From positions 168,354 through 232,353 of the forward strand of contig ARYC01017090.1 of NCBI GenBank assembly GCA_000711775.1: a stretch of 64,000 bases of DNA. The letters are read 5' to 3'. The notes beneath the pieces were generated by a model that was given only the letters and a program-made list of their open reading frames with translations, did not search any database and was not told where the DNA came from. The DNA is from Oxytricha trifallax (taxonomy: Eukaryota > Ciliophora > Spirotrichea > Sporadotrichida > Oxytrichidae). Position numbers and translations under genes: made by a program. Every line of letters starts with the position of its first letter. The stretch's first letter is position 1. This document shows positions 1 through 15,068 of this stretch, piece after piece.

Positions 1-157
1 TCTAAACCAAAAGCACTCTCAACTTTAAAGTTCAAATAAAGTAAATTCTAGTAATGATGGTGCATTAACTATTAAATTATCTATAAATTTTTTATTTGAT
101 TAATATTATTATTAAATTAATATATAATAAACTTTTGCACAACAACACACGTTTGCT

Positions 158-3100
158 ATGAACAGCATAAACAATGACATTCCCTCTAAAACTCTCAATT
201 ATTAAAATCAAAATGATGAAGAAGAATAATAAAATGAAAATTTAGATCCCTTTAATTTCAAGAAAAGGTTGTAAGACTTGAAAGCTAATTAATAAAAAAT
301 ATCGGATTAATCTAGTTAAATAACTAACTAAAAGAACTAAATGCATTAAAGATACTAGTCTAATACTCAAATTCTTGTGTAGAATCATTATAATTAGAAA
401 TAAGATTGTAATATCTGTAATTAATTTTTTGTTAAATGAGAGTAAATATCAAACTAAATCCCCAAATTCCCCTCTTTCAGACACTTCATCATTGACAGGT
501 TTCAATGGTCTAAACTCCAATAGAAAATCTCATGAGAAACTTTATTAAGATCATAAAGATAAACAAAAACGTATCGAACTAATGTAAAATATAAAAGCAA
601 ATTAAGAGAGGCATTTACTATAAAATAAGCCCATTATTTCACCTAAATCTCAAAAACTTGCTTAAAATCGTGATTTCTATTAAAACTAGAATGAGTTTCT
701 ACAGAAGAAACAAGAATACATCTCTCTTGCTTAATAGTTTACTTTTTATAATATTTACTTGCAAAGATTTATATATAGTAGAAGCTCTAGCAAGAATAGC
801 AAATGATAAGAGAAAAACCCTAGATAAATTCTAAAAGTTAAGCGATAAATAGAAACATCTAAGATCTGTATACTTGGAATAATCGCAAAGATGCCAGAAT
901 GAAAGAAATGAAGATAAATCACGATGTTTTAGAATATGAAAAATAGTAGCAAGAGCTTTAGAAGGCAAAGCATGTTTCAGTTGGAAGTCAGCAGTACCTG
1001 AAAAGCAGAGAGAAAGAAAATATTCCTATAGAAAACAGATTGCAGGAATATGGCATGCAAAGTTAACATAAAAGGGAAGCTATGAAACAAAGGAAGGTTG
1101 AAAGTGAAAGGTAGCAATGGATTTCACCTAAAATCAATAAGACTTCTGAGAAGATTAAAACATTTTCACGTTTAATTTTAAGATTATTGAGTAGAAAATG
1201 CAAGATAATGGCTATCAGAAGTACTCAAATTAGAGAATAGGGCTTCCCAGTAATTCAAATTTAATTCATAGAAACAATACTGAACTTCACATTGGAAACT
1301 TAAAGACACAGCAACATCAATCGTTAAGTCCCTCAAGAAACAACAATTAAATTTTTCAGACTTAAAATTATTCAAGTAATCAGCCCACTATTAAAATGCC
1401 TATCAATTAGCCCTAATCATGTAAAAACTTAAGAGGTTTGTCAAAGCCATCATCTAGTAATTTCAATTATCAGAATCCTTAGTCTTAAATGAAAAATTAT
1501 AAGACCTAATTGCCTAAGAAGCAATATGCCTCATTGTATGAAAAAGTATAGCTTAACAATAGTTCATCTTAATAATTGGACATGTATGATCAATAGCTCA
1601 ATTAAATTCATAATAAAATTTAGAATATGCCTACAAATGAGGTAAATATTGGTGAGTATAATAGTCATCATAACACTTTACAAAATAATTTAGATAAGAA
1701 AAATGAAAGAATTTTTATATGAATTGTTATTTATTCTTGATCTGATTCTTGATACAGATTAGAAGATGAACATGAATAATATGCAAAACACTCGCAATCT
1801 TAGTCAATTTTAAAAACCTTCCCTTGTATCATCAAACTTAACTGATTAAAACCCATTAATTGGCAATTCTCTCTAGAATACTGGAACATTAAGTGCATAG
1901 CTAATGACCTATAAATCAATATCCTCACAAAACCCTAATGAAAACATGTTTAATTAAACATCTTAGAGTGGAATGAGTTTACTATCATCAGGCCTATATT
2001 AATAGCCTATATAGTAGAGACCTGAAGTACAAAACATGAAAAATATGCAAAATAATACTAAAAATTACAATTCAATATAAAATCGAAGCAATAATACAAC
2101 CTCTCAACTTAATTTTCTTAGTTAAAACTAAAATCTTAGAACTAATAAATTTGAGAATAATTTCTTCAGCAATCAGTCAAACTCCTAATCATAAGCAAAT
2201 TTAATAAATTAAAAGTAATTCTCCTCTTAATAAAATACAGGTAGATGGAAAGACTTACCAGTTGTAGAGAGAAATGAAATTTGGCTTAATAACAAAAATA
2301 AAAAGATTGAATCGGCAAGAGAAGAGCAAAAGGATAAGGATGTAGTAGGATGCACTTTTGAACCTAAATTATTTTAATATAAGCCTCCTAAACCAAATCA
2401 AAGAAATTAAGGGAGTATGTTAAATGATAGCAGAAACGAAGTTAATTAAAATAGATCTATCAACAAATCTTATCATAATATGAGCTAGGGTAATATAATG
2501 AGGGATGGAAGCAGAGAACCAAATTCATATGCTAAAATATATGAGAGAAAGTAAAGTTAAAGGTCACTGTCATATGATAACCTGCACAATCACTCATTAT
2601 GTTTTTATACTGAATTTATAGTATACAAAATATAACTAATGATTTATAGTATTTTAAATTACTCATCAAGATAATCGCTTGGTAATCAGAGTAGAACTTC
2701 CAGCTAAATCAAGTTTGATTAAAACGATGCAATTTTAAATTTTGATTAAACTCCAATTCTTCCTCTAAAAGAAGATCCTAGAAGTAAAGCAAATAATATG
2801 ATCGGCAATCTTAATCCAGCAAATTACTATAAGATCGATAACATGCTTAACTTCGATTCGGTATAGAGCGAGATACCTGTCTAACACACTTAATCTTACA
2901 ATACCTAAGATTAATAGCTCTAAGAAATGATCAACATAAATAGTAATTATTAATAAAATAAGATTTAAGATCTTACTCATACTACCTCATAACACACACC
3001 AATAAATTAAGTTTAGGATATCTATCAATAACTTAAAAATCCTGCAAATAATTTCCCTTTTCAAAATAATTAATAAACCCAATCTAACTACTAAACTCAG

Positions 3101-3637
3101 CCATAGTAAGTGAAACCAACGCCAAATCAAAAATAAAGTTAATAGCATAATTACATACCTCTGAGCTAAAGAATAGCAACCTATACATAACAGTATTAAT
3201 CTGCAACCACAATCTATAAAGAAAAAGAAAATTAGCAATCAACTTGCGATATAGTGAAAAACAATGCAGTAAATTAGAAAAGCTTTAACGAAACCACTCC
3301 TTTACCCTATGCAGCACCAGTCCCAATAAACTTTAACAGATAATATAGTTAAAATCATGAAATTTAACCTTTGCATTAAAATTTCTGTAATTCAAGCGAG
3401 TAATAAACTTATAATAACTACAGTAGCAACTAAAGTTAAAAAACACAGTACTAAGATAGGTAAGAATTGTACTAGTCTCAAAATAGACTAGCAAATGCTA
3501 TCGAAGATTAAAAAGTTACAATAAATAATAAAAACGGTAGTTCCTAGGAAAATGAATGCAATCCTGATAGATTCAGAGAAAAACTCAACAAAGCTAAGGA
3601 GACTCTTGCAAGAATTAGATAAGCAACTCAAAAATGA
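158..3637 (+). CDS. Q/N-rich protein with repeated W...CTFxP and KPxIxxxSxxI motifs
   Basis: With TAA/TAG read as Gln this is one 1062-residue frame from ATG 158 to TGA 3635-3637. It needs removal of two GT...AG introns (417-480 and 1652-1757, the latter starting GTGAGT) and three IESs (pointers TTTATA, AAGATTA, ACTCAT); the remaining 3189 nt divide exactly by three. The N-terminal third holds short motifs of the form K-P-x-I-x-x-K-S-x-x-(L/I)-A (for example KPIISPKSQKLA and KPQINSKSQAI). Near residue 670 a Trp-rich block W-L-N-N-K-N-K-K-I is followed about 20 residues later by GCTFEPKL. Much of the rest is low-complexity Asn/Gln/Ser. The same W...CTFxP block occurs in the minus gene at 8.7-10 kb. 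Such motifs occur in cilia or basal-body proteins of protists, but I do not recognise this protein; function unknown. Confidence 0.75.
745..773 (+). other. IES, 23 bp, pointer TTTATA
   Basis: The direct repeat TTTATA lies at 745-750 and 768-773. Removing one copy plus the spacer (23 bp, 2 mod 3) joins the two open frames of the first gene; no GT...AG intron of suitable phase fits here. Confidence 0.6.
1151..1186 (+). other. IES, 29 bp, pointer AAGATTA
   Basis: AAGATTA occurs at 1151-1157 and 1180-1186. Excising 29 bp gives the shift (2 mod 3) needed to continue the reading frame. A 35-nt GTTTAA...CAAG intron would also fit, but the 7-bp repeat is the better explanation. Confidence 0.65.
2592..2666 (+). 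other. IES, 69 bp, pointer ACTCAT
   Basis: ACTCAT occurs at 2592-2597 and 2661-2666. The interior is AT-rich and in frame, but would insert an unusual hydrophobic stretch (CFYTEFIVYKI) into a Ser/Asn/Gln-rich region. Removal leaves a smooth HNHSSRQS junction. Confidence 0.65.
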
Positions 3638-3773
3638 TTAGATTTGGATTATAGCTTTAAACTAATTCAACTTAATAATTTAAGTGACATTTAGTATAAT
3701 TCGATTTATTCAATAAATTTTAATACAGTATTAATTGTGTTTGCTTATAATTTTCCAAAATAAAATATCTGAA

Positions 3774-5827
<2,054 letters not shown>

Positions 5828-6027
5828 TAAAATAAATTGAACACTGCTTTTTTTCGTTTTAAATTAAAATTCTTAGCATTTTAATAATCTAAAATAATTG
5901 GGGACCTAATAACATATTAAATTGAAAATGCTATTATATTTTATTTACCTCTTAATCCTAATATTTGATAATAAATCTATATTTATAAACTTTAATTTTA
6001 TTTTAAAATCTCACAAATTCCTTAAAG

Positions 6028-7912
<1,885 letters not shown>

Positions 7913-8664
7913 AAAGCTAAAATATTTTTTGTAATTACAATACATCTTAATTAAGATTGGGGATATATATGGTTATTAGAGATTAAGGTTGTTTTTGTTA
8001 AAATTTATCGTTATAACTATACGTGTTTTGAGAATGTTTAAATAATTCAACTTTACTAACCATCCTGAAAATTCATATCGCTTTTATTTCAACAAGTATA
8101 CGAAATTTAACTATATGGTTTTATCATTTACTTTGATAATATTTTAGAAAATTTTGAATTATTAATCTTGCTAGCAAAAAAGTATGTCAAATTATTGTTT
8201 TAAATTATTAGATTGAGATTTTAGAATTTTTGCTATGCTTAAATTGCTATATTAATAAATATAACATTCAGCATTATTAAAAGTAATAATATTTGGAGAT
8301 AATTAAAATTTAGATTCTGTAAATACAATAATTCAGCTTGTTTTTATATATATATATTCACCTTAAAATATAAAATAATTTTCTTTATTAGAGAATCTAT
8401 TCATCAATTTATAATTTTATATAGCCTTTTTAAAGATATTATCTATACAATAGTAAAACACAAATATTTATTAAAAAATAAAGTATTAAATCCTTTAACA
8501 CATGGGTCTTGGGGTTTTAATGATATTTAGAATGAAGAAAAGACATCTGCTTCCATGAGATATTGATATTACCATTAAGTTTTTTTTTAATTTTGGGATT
8601 AATTCAAATATTCATTATTAAGTTGACTTAAGATAATATTTAAGATAGTCATTTGTTTCATATA
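7913..8664 (+). other. Intergenic AT-rich stretch
   Basis: Between the second CDPK and the 3' end of the convergent minus gene. It contains a TA-repeat tract near 8345-8360 and an isolated G4T4-like word near 8512; no coding frame is recognised. Confidence 0.5.
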
Positions 8665-9995
8665 TCAAGGTTAAGAATATGGTTATATTATTTTATAAAA
8701 TGTTTGGTTCTTTATTTTTTTTTAATTAAATTGAATATGAAGATGTATGAGTGAAATAGCTTCTTCATAGTGCATATCTGACCTTAGTTCAACGAACTAA
8801 TCTTTATTTCTTTAAGCCATTTTCACAAAATCCTTCGTGTTTTTTATTTGCCCTGGACTCAATGCACTTCTATTGTTATCATTCTGACTCTAGTCCTGTG
8901 ACCCACTGCCTCCATCTCTGTCATCGATTTTTGTAAATTGCTATTGTTATAATTTTAATTATGCCAATAAATTTAATATGCCATGCTCTTTAAAGATAAT
9001 CTTTAGTGTAATATGAATTAGATAATTTATTTTAATATTATTAAGTTAACTATAGATGGATCTTACATATTTATTTTCTAATTTAATTTAGGTACTTTCT
9101 AACAGTCATAAATCTTTTCAAGAATTTGTATTAATAATTCTCTTTAATTAAAACTAGTTTCTTAGTTAACAATATTTGGAGTAATTTTGGCTTTGCCTGA
9201 GCATCTTACTTATATCTGATTGATCCTTTGACTGCTACTGCTGCTATTATGATGATTGCAATGGATTAACTGGTTTATTCAAGGATCTGATGTTATTATG
9301 ACTTTAATTGTCCCTTTCAGCATTCCTCTTGAATGATGTGAGATTTGGCTCTATGGGAGTAGTGAGCTTTGGCTTCCAATTTTAACCTTTCTTAAATAAT
9401 TTCTCCTCTAAGACTTATTGCTCTTCTTTTCTCTCTCTAGCTTGATTCATTCTATGCAGGTATTTGTCAAGGCCTTTGCTGCTTTATTGTTAAACTTCCT
9501 CGTTTTAATTGGCTTATCTAGCTGTTTTTCTCTTGGTGTTGTAGGCACTGTTTATCTGAGGTTTGAAAGTGCAGTCTTGAGCTAATTAATCTTAACGCTC
9601 TTTCACTTCCTTTGCTTCTCGAATTTCTACATGGTAAAATTAAGAAAATTGATGAATTATTTGATCAGGGAAATAATGTTAGCTTTCTATGATAATTACT
9701 TTTTTCTTTATATTCAGCCCATAACCTAGTCCTGTCAACAACACTCATTTAGTTGATATTTTAGTAGCCTTCTTACATCAACACATTATTTATGTCTAAC
9801 TGCTATTCTTGTTAATCGGGTATATTTTGCATATTATTTCCAGCTATAATCAAATTTTAATTAATTAAGGCAATTTTTTGAATTTATTCTTACAATTGTA
9901 GATATTCATGTTACTACCATAAAATAAAATATAAATAAAGATAATTAAACATATTGGTATTGCTGCTAGGCGTTTATTAAAGGTTCTGAGCCCAT
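8665..9995 (-). CDS. Protein with W...CTFxP motif, related to the gene at 0.2-3.6 kb
   Basis: Minus-strand gene from ATG 9995 to TGA 8665-8667. Removing introns 9914-9950 and 9627-9699 (GTAATT...TGTAG) and a 231-bp IES (pointer AAT) leaves 990 nt, that is 329 residues. The recognisable core is W-A-E-Y-K-E-K-K-I-R-E-A-K followed by D-C-T-F-K-P-Q-I-N, the same block as in the first gene of the window. Then comes a charged helix (LHRMNQARERKEEQ) and a Gln/Ser-rich tail. The last roughly 25 codons are AT-rich and the true stop could be slightly earlier. Function unknown; a ciliary or cytoskeletal role is only a guess from the motif. Confidence 0.65.
8943..9176 (-). other. IES, 231 bp, pointer AAT (ATT on plus)
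   Basis: On the minus strand AAT at 9176-9174 and 8945-8943 bound a strongly AT-rich block with several stops. Excision keeps the frame (SK to QQFTKIDD). Confidence 0.6.
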
Positions 9996-10030
9996 TTGCT
10001 GTATATTTTATTGTTTATACTGGTTCATTT

Positions 10031-10438
10031 ATATTGCAGGAATATATTTGATTTGGAAAAAATATTTAAATTTACAAAATATTAAAATCTTGGCAGTTAA
10101 CTTTCTGAAACCTAGACAATATGGTACTTGTTCGATAGAGAATTCAAAATCAGCTGGACTTTACTATTGTCGGTACCCTCTTTCGTATCCCTGAAGCGAG
10201 ATAACGTGACTTTAATTTTGAGTGATTTGATTAGTTGATTTTGATGTCAAAATTAAAGTCACATTATCTCGCTTCAGGGATGCGAAAAAGGGTATCGCCA
10301 ATAGTAAAATCCAGCTGATTTTGAATTCTTTATCGAACAAGTACCATATTGTCTAGGTTTCCAGAAAGTTAACTGCCAAAATTTTAATATTTTGTAAATT
10401 TAAATATTTTTTCCAAATCAAATATATTCCAACAATAT
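10031..10438. repeat. Long fold-back (palindromic) element
   Basis: Two arms of about 184 bp (10038-10221 and 10247-10430), roughly 95% identical in inverted orientation, around a 25-bp loop; a few further bases pair out to 10031 and 10438. It could form a large hairpin or cruciform. It lies in the shared upstream region of the divergent CTFxP gene and the CFAP70-like gene. No coding frame. It resembles a MITE/fold-back transposon; no clear target duplication seen. Confidence 0.85.
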
Positions 10439-10618
10439 ATAAATATAAATTAAAAATAATTTCCTGAAGTTGGATTGATTAAATGTTAATATATAGTTTT
10501 TGCTTTCTGTTTTCTTATACTATTTTAATTAAATTATAATTAAATTTATTATATTATTTCAAATAGGAAGAATATAGGTACATATTTCTAAAGTAACCTT
10601 TTATGATTATTTATAGGA

Positions 10619-13600
10619 ATGCAATCAAATAGCGCAAACAACAATATTGAGATTGTAGAAAAGAAAGTGGATGTTGACTAAGCACTTCAAAGAATGAGAA
10701 GGCCCTTGGAGAGCACTTCCATCAATTTAGAAGTTTATGGAGTCTACTCATTGCCAGAGTCTTGGAAGTCTAAGATTGTAAGTTTCAATTTTTCATTTCG
10801 TTTCAAATAAAATCTAACAACTTCTTTGCATATAGGATGATCCAAATGAGCAACTATACTCCTATGAATTTGAAGTGTGTGGAATTAACATTAGAAATGC
10901 TAAAGTTTTCCCTCGTGAGTTATCAGAAGAAGAAAAAGCTGAGATTGAAGCTGCTAAGAATGTAAAGGGCAAATAACCACCACCCAAAGATCCAAAAAAG
11001 AAGGAAGAAGAGCCTTCAAAAGAGGAGGTTGAAAGAGTGGAGAGAGAACGCAGAGAAAAAGAAGAAAAGGAGAGAAAACTCAAGGAAGAATGGGATGCAC
11101 TTGATGAGGAGACTAAATTTTACAGAACTAATGAGGATATATTCAAAGAGCCTTGCATCAAGTTTTAAAACGTTGGAGCTCATAAAAAAATAGAATGGCT
11201 AAATTAGTAGCTTGCTTAAGATATAGAAGATGTAGAGCAGAGAGCAATTCTTCAGGATGAATTGGCAACTCAATAGAAGAGATTATTCATTGGAAATGCA
11301 ATCACTCCTAAAAATTCTTATGAATTGATTGAATTCGAAGAGCAAGTTACTAAAGATAAAGGTTGCTGGCTTAAATTTAACAAGCTTTGTCCACCAGAAG
11401 AAGAAATAACAGATCCTAAAGCTGCAGCTGCTAAAAAGGTTCCACCTAAGGGAGGCAAGGGTGCTCCAGCTGAAGATTTGAAATCTACTTTTGGTTATGC
11501 TTGGCTTAGTCTAGAAGATTTATTGGTTCCAGGAGGAAGTGAAACTAAGTAGAGAGTTATTTTGTAAACCTGTCCACCTTTAATTAAGAAAGCAGGCGAG
11601 GATGGAGTTGAGAGATATATCTAATCAGATGAATACGATACTGTTTTTGAAAATGCAAGGACTTATGTTTTCTTGAAAATTACTTTAACTGATCCAATTA
11701 CTCCCACAATTCTAATTTACCTTGTAATGTATACTTTAATTCCCGAATTCCCAGAACCTTTACCTTAAGAAGTCGTCCCAATTAAGTAATTCATAAAATG
11801 GCCATTCAGTAAAGACCCAACAGAAGACTTCAAAAAGTAGATTTCCTTAGCAATAGAGTCTTTAGCCAAAGAATACTATAACACCTTTTAAAATGAACTT
11901 GAATCAGAAATGAAAGGCGGAAAAACTGACAATGAGCTTACAGAATCATTTGAAGAGAGAAAGAAAGAATTTCTCTATGAGATTAACACATCAGGCAAAT
12001 ACCATATCCTCAAAGAAAAACTTAAGAAGACTATAGTCAGAATAGTAAAAGAATACTTTAAAATGACTGGCTCAGTGAAAGGTTTGAATAAAGACGAGAA
12101 AGATCACTTTTACTCAACTTTATATGCATACCTTGTTGATTAAATGAGATCTACAGTTAAAACCTTGGTTGAAAGAAAGAGGAATGAATTGCATGAGAAA
12201 ATTACAGTCCCCACAGATCTTTTCATTAAGGAGAGAGACACTTTGATTGAACAATAAACCAAAGAAACCTTGCCAGAGAGATACTTGAGACTTAGTTATG
12301 AATATGAGCATTTCTATAATAATCTGCAAGAGGCCGAAAATTATATGGTCAAGTATACTTAGATGTTTGAAGGCGACCCAGAAAAGATGCTTGAATTGGG
12401 AAAGTTTTACTTGAGAATAGGTTTTTATTTAGTTTTATAAAAGGTAAACCTGAAAAAGCAAATGATTTCTTAAGAGATTCTTACTCTTTCCAAATTAAGA
12501 ATTAGAATATTGCTTTAACTTATGCTTGTTATCTTATAAACTAGCAAAGAGCAAAGGAAGCAATCGTAATTTTGAATAAATTAGCTTCTGAAAAATACAA
12601 TGAAGACAAAGTTAACATTCTTTTAAGCTTAGCTTACGAAATTGATCAAGACTAATTAATGAGTGATAAGTATAAAGCTCTAGGATTTTTAACCAGACAA
12701 AGATAACTAGGACATCTTCATGAAGTAGGCACTACTTAATCATAGACACCATCTTCTTAACCGCCAATTAAAATTCCTTAGGGATCAGCTCCACCTACTT
12801 ACCCAGAACCAGATTTGACATTCTAATTGCAAAGCAAACCTGCTTATGATAATTAGAGAATTTCTGTTAACGATTTCAATTCTCTTTATTCAGAAATAGG
12901 GCAATTCCTGCTAGATCTAGGATTTTCATTGTTAGCAGAAATAATGACATCAAACATTTAAAATACTGCTGATAATAAAGAAGCAAATCTCGCTGTTCAA
13001 AATTTAAGAGGAAAAGTCAACTATTCAAGAAGAGTATATGATCTAGCCCTTTATAATTTCTCGACAATAGTTGAATCTTAACCTTAAGACATCTAATCAA
13101 TTTTTATTTTAATACTAATGGATATTAAAATTACATTAAAAAATGAGAAAAGAATATTTTTTATATTTTATCAATTATAAACATTGGTCATTGTCAATAC
13201 TTCCTGAAAAACTACGGTGAAGCTGAATCTTAGTATTTAAAAGCTTTCAGAATAACATGCTTCACTTAATTTGAAATTAAAGATGAATTTTTCTATAATA
13301 GAATTGGTCAAGCTTTGATGGCTTAGGATAAATATATGGAAGCTCTTTCTTTCTTTGAGGAGGGTTTACTATATAAAAAGACATCTTTCGGGTACTTCAT
13401 GCAAGGTTATTGCAGCGAAAAGTCTGATATAAGATATGCTAGAGAATATGCCTTAAAATCACTAATTTAGGCAAATTATATGGACCCCACCAACCCAGAT
13501 ATATGGGGAGCTCATTCCTTGATCAATGTTGTATTCTATGAACATTAAAAGCTTTTCTAAACTTTGAATGAAGCCTTTAAGCTGAAACTTAGCAATATCT

Positions 13601-13942
13601 TATACTTTCATTTATACCACTTTATATATCCCCTTAATAATTGACATGTTGAAGAGACAGTGGGAATATGGAAGATATCAATATGTAAGAATGACACTTG
13701 ATTATGCTTTCAAGGCTAGAGCAAGCAAAGACACAATGAGACATTAGAAGAAATGCGAGGAATTTTTAAGAGCAATCAAAGATATCACTGATATTGAGCA
13801 GATCAAATTGAAATATCGCGAAACACTTGTTAAGAGCAATTGTGTTAAGGAAGAAGATGACGTCTTATTTGAATATCTATTAAAGGACCAGTAGAGAGTC
13901 AATGAAGAAACAATATCGAAAAAGTATCAATATTAATTATGA
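10619..13942 (+). CDS. CFAP70: CFAP70-like ciliary TPR protein
   Basis: 1045 residues from ATG 10619 to TGA 13940-13942 once intron 10778-10835 (GTAAGT...ATATAG) and three IESs are removed (3138 nt, exact frame). The N-terminal region (INLEVYGVYSLPESW) and a segment around FGYAWLSLEDLLVPGG resemble the beta-rich N-terminal part of CFAP70. An Ala/Lys/Glu-rich linker lies between, and the C-terminal half is a series of helix pairs of TPR type (for example YGEAESQYLKAF, ALMAQDKYMEALSFFEEG). Length matches the family (human CFAP70 is about 1.1 kb of protein residues). CFAP70 is an axonemal central-apparatus/outer-arm-associated protein, so a cilium role is expected. Assignment rests on overall layout and remembered motifs rather than an alignment. 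Confidence 0.75.
12419..12445 (+). other. IES (or tiny intron), 23 bp, pointer AGGT
   Basis: AGGT at 12419-12422 and 12442-12445. The 23 bp also begin GT and end AG, so an intron reading gives the same product; the GTTTTT start is atypical for introns here. Confidence 0.6.
13096..13176 (+). other. IES, 74 bp, pointer ATCAATT
   Basis: Seven-base repeat at 13096-13102 and 13170-13176. Removal connects the TPR helices DIQSI and INIGHCQYFLKNYGEAE and shifts the frame by 2. Confidence 0.85.
13595..13630 (+). other. IES, 31 bp, pointer ATATC
   Basis: ATATC at 13595-13599 and 13626-13630. Removal joins KLSNI to PLIIDMLKRQWEYG and avoids a TGA. Confidence 0.8.
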
Positions 13943-14066
13943 TTTTAAGGCTTTCTTAGTAGCCTATAAAGGATTAAAGATCAAATTTCAATCTGCATAA
14001 ATGAATAAAAAGAATTAATAATATAAATTTAAATTCAAAATATAGAAAGAGCAATCTTAAAACAAA

Positions 14067-14885
14067 ATGGAAGAAGAACAACTCGCTTACAATTCAGACT
14101 CAGGAGATGAACAAGTCGATATTGATGCTATGTCTGATGATGCTTCTCAAGTAGGTTGGATAAGATGGTTCTGCTCATTAGAAGGTCACGAATTCTTGAC
14201 TGAGGTAGATGAAGACTACATCAAGGACCAATTCAATCTCTATGGTCTGCAAGCAACTTTCCCCAAGGACAAATTTAAGACTTGCGTGAAAATGATTTTA
14301 TCTCCTATGGCTCCAAACGAGGAGGATCTTGCAGATGAGCACTTCCTAGAGTTGAATCAAGAGGCAAGCGATCTTTATGGTCTGATTCATGCTAGATACA
14401 TTTAGACTCCAAGAGGTATCGCAAAAATTTATCAGAAATATCTCTCTGGTGTATTCGGATATTGCCCAAGAGCTCTGTGCGATAAGCAAAAGGTACTTCC
14501 AGTAGGTTTAAGTGATGCTCTCAAGACTTCAAGATTCAAGGTATTCTGTCCAAGATGCGAAGAGGTTTACCTACCTAAGCACAGAAATGTAAACATTGAT
14601 GGAGCTTATTTCGGTACAAGCTTCCCTCACATGTTTTTAAAGCATTATCCAGAAGCAGTAATCCTACCACCTAAAATCTATTTGTATGAACCAAAGATTA
14701 GTGGCTTCAAGCTTCATGGTAAGAGAGGATCCAAGTTCTTCGAACCAGCAAAGGGCACAATAAAATATGTTGAGGAATCCTTGACTGGTATCGATAAGGA
14801 AAAACTTTTCAAATAGTCAAATATTGAAAATTAGTAAAATAACTAAGAAAAATAGAGTAACACTAGAGGAAGAAAGATGAAATGA
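14067..14885 (+). CDS. CSNK2B: Casein kinase 2 regulatory subunit beta
   Basis: Uninterrupted 272-residue frame from ATG 14067 to TGA 14883-14885; no intron or IES. It carries the CK2 beta hallmarks: N-terminal WIRWFCSLEGHEFLTEVDEDYI, the acidic loop, LYGLIHARYI, and the four-cysteine zinc site CPRAxC...CPRCEEVY that mediates dimerisation, then FGTSFPHMF. The C-terminal tail is a Gln/Asn-rich extension. It is the regulatory dimer of the CK2 holoenzyme. Its lack of any IES contrasts with the genes on both sides. Confidence 0.97.
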
Positions 14886-15068
14886 GTCTATGAATCAATA
14901 TATAACACTAATTTTCATATTGCGTTAGATTAAATTTGAAAAATTATAAATCATTTTAGATGGCTATTTCCATTTAAAAAAGGGATATTTCTAATTTTGA
15001 CAGATCATTAATCGTAATTAAAAGTTTGATATATATTTATAAATTATCGGTAAAAAAACAGAAGTGCC

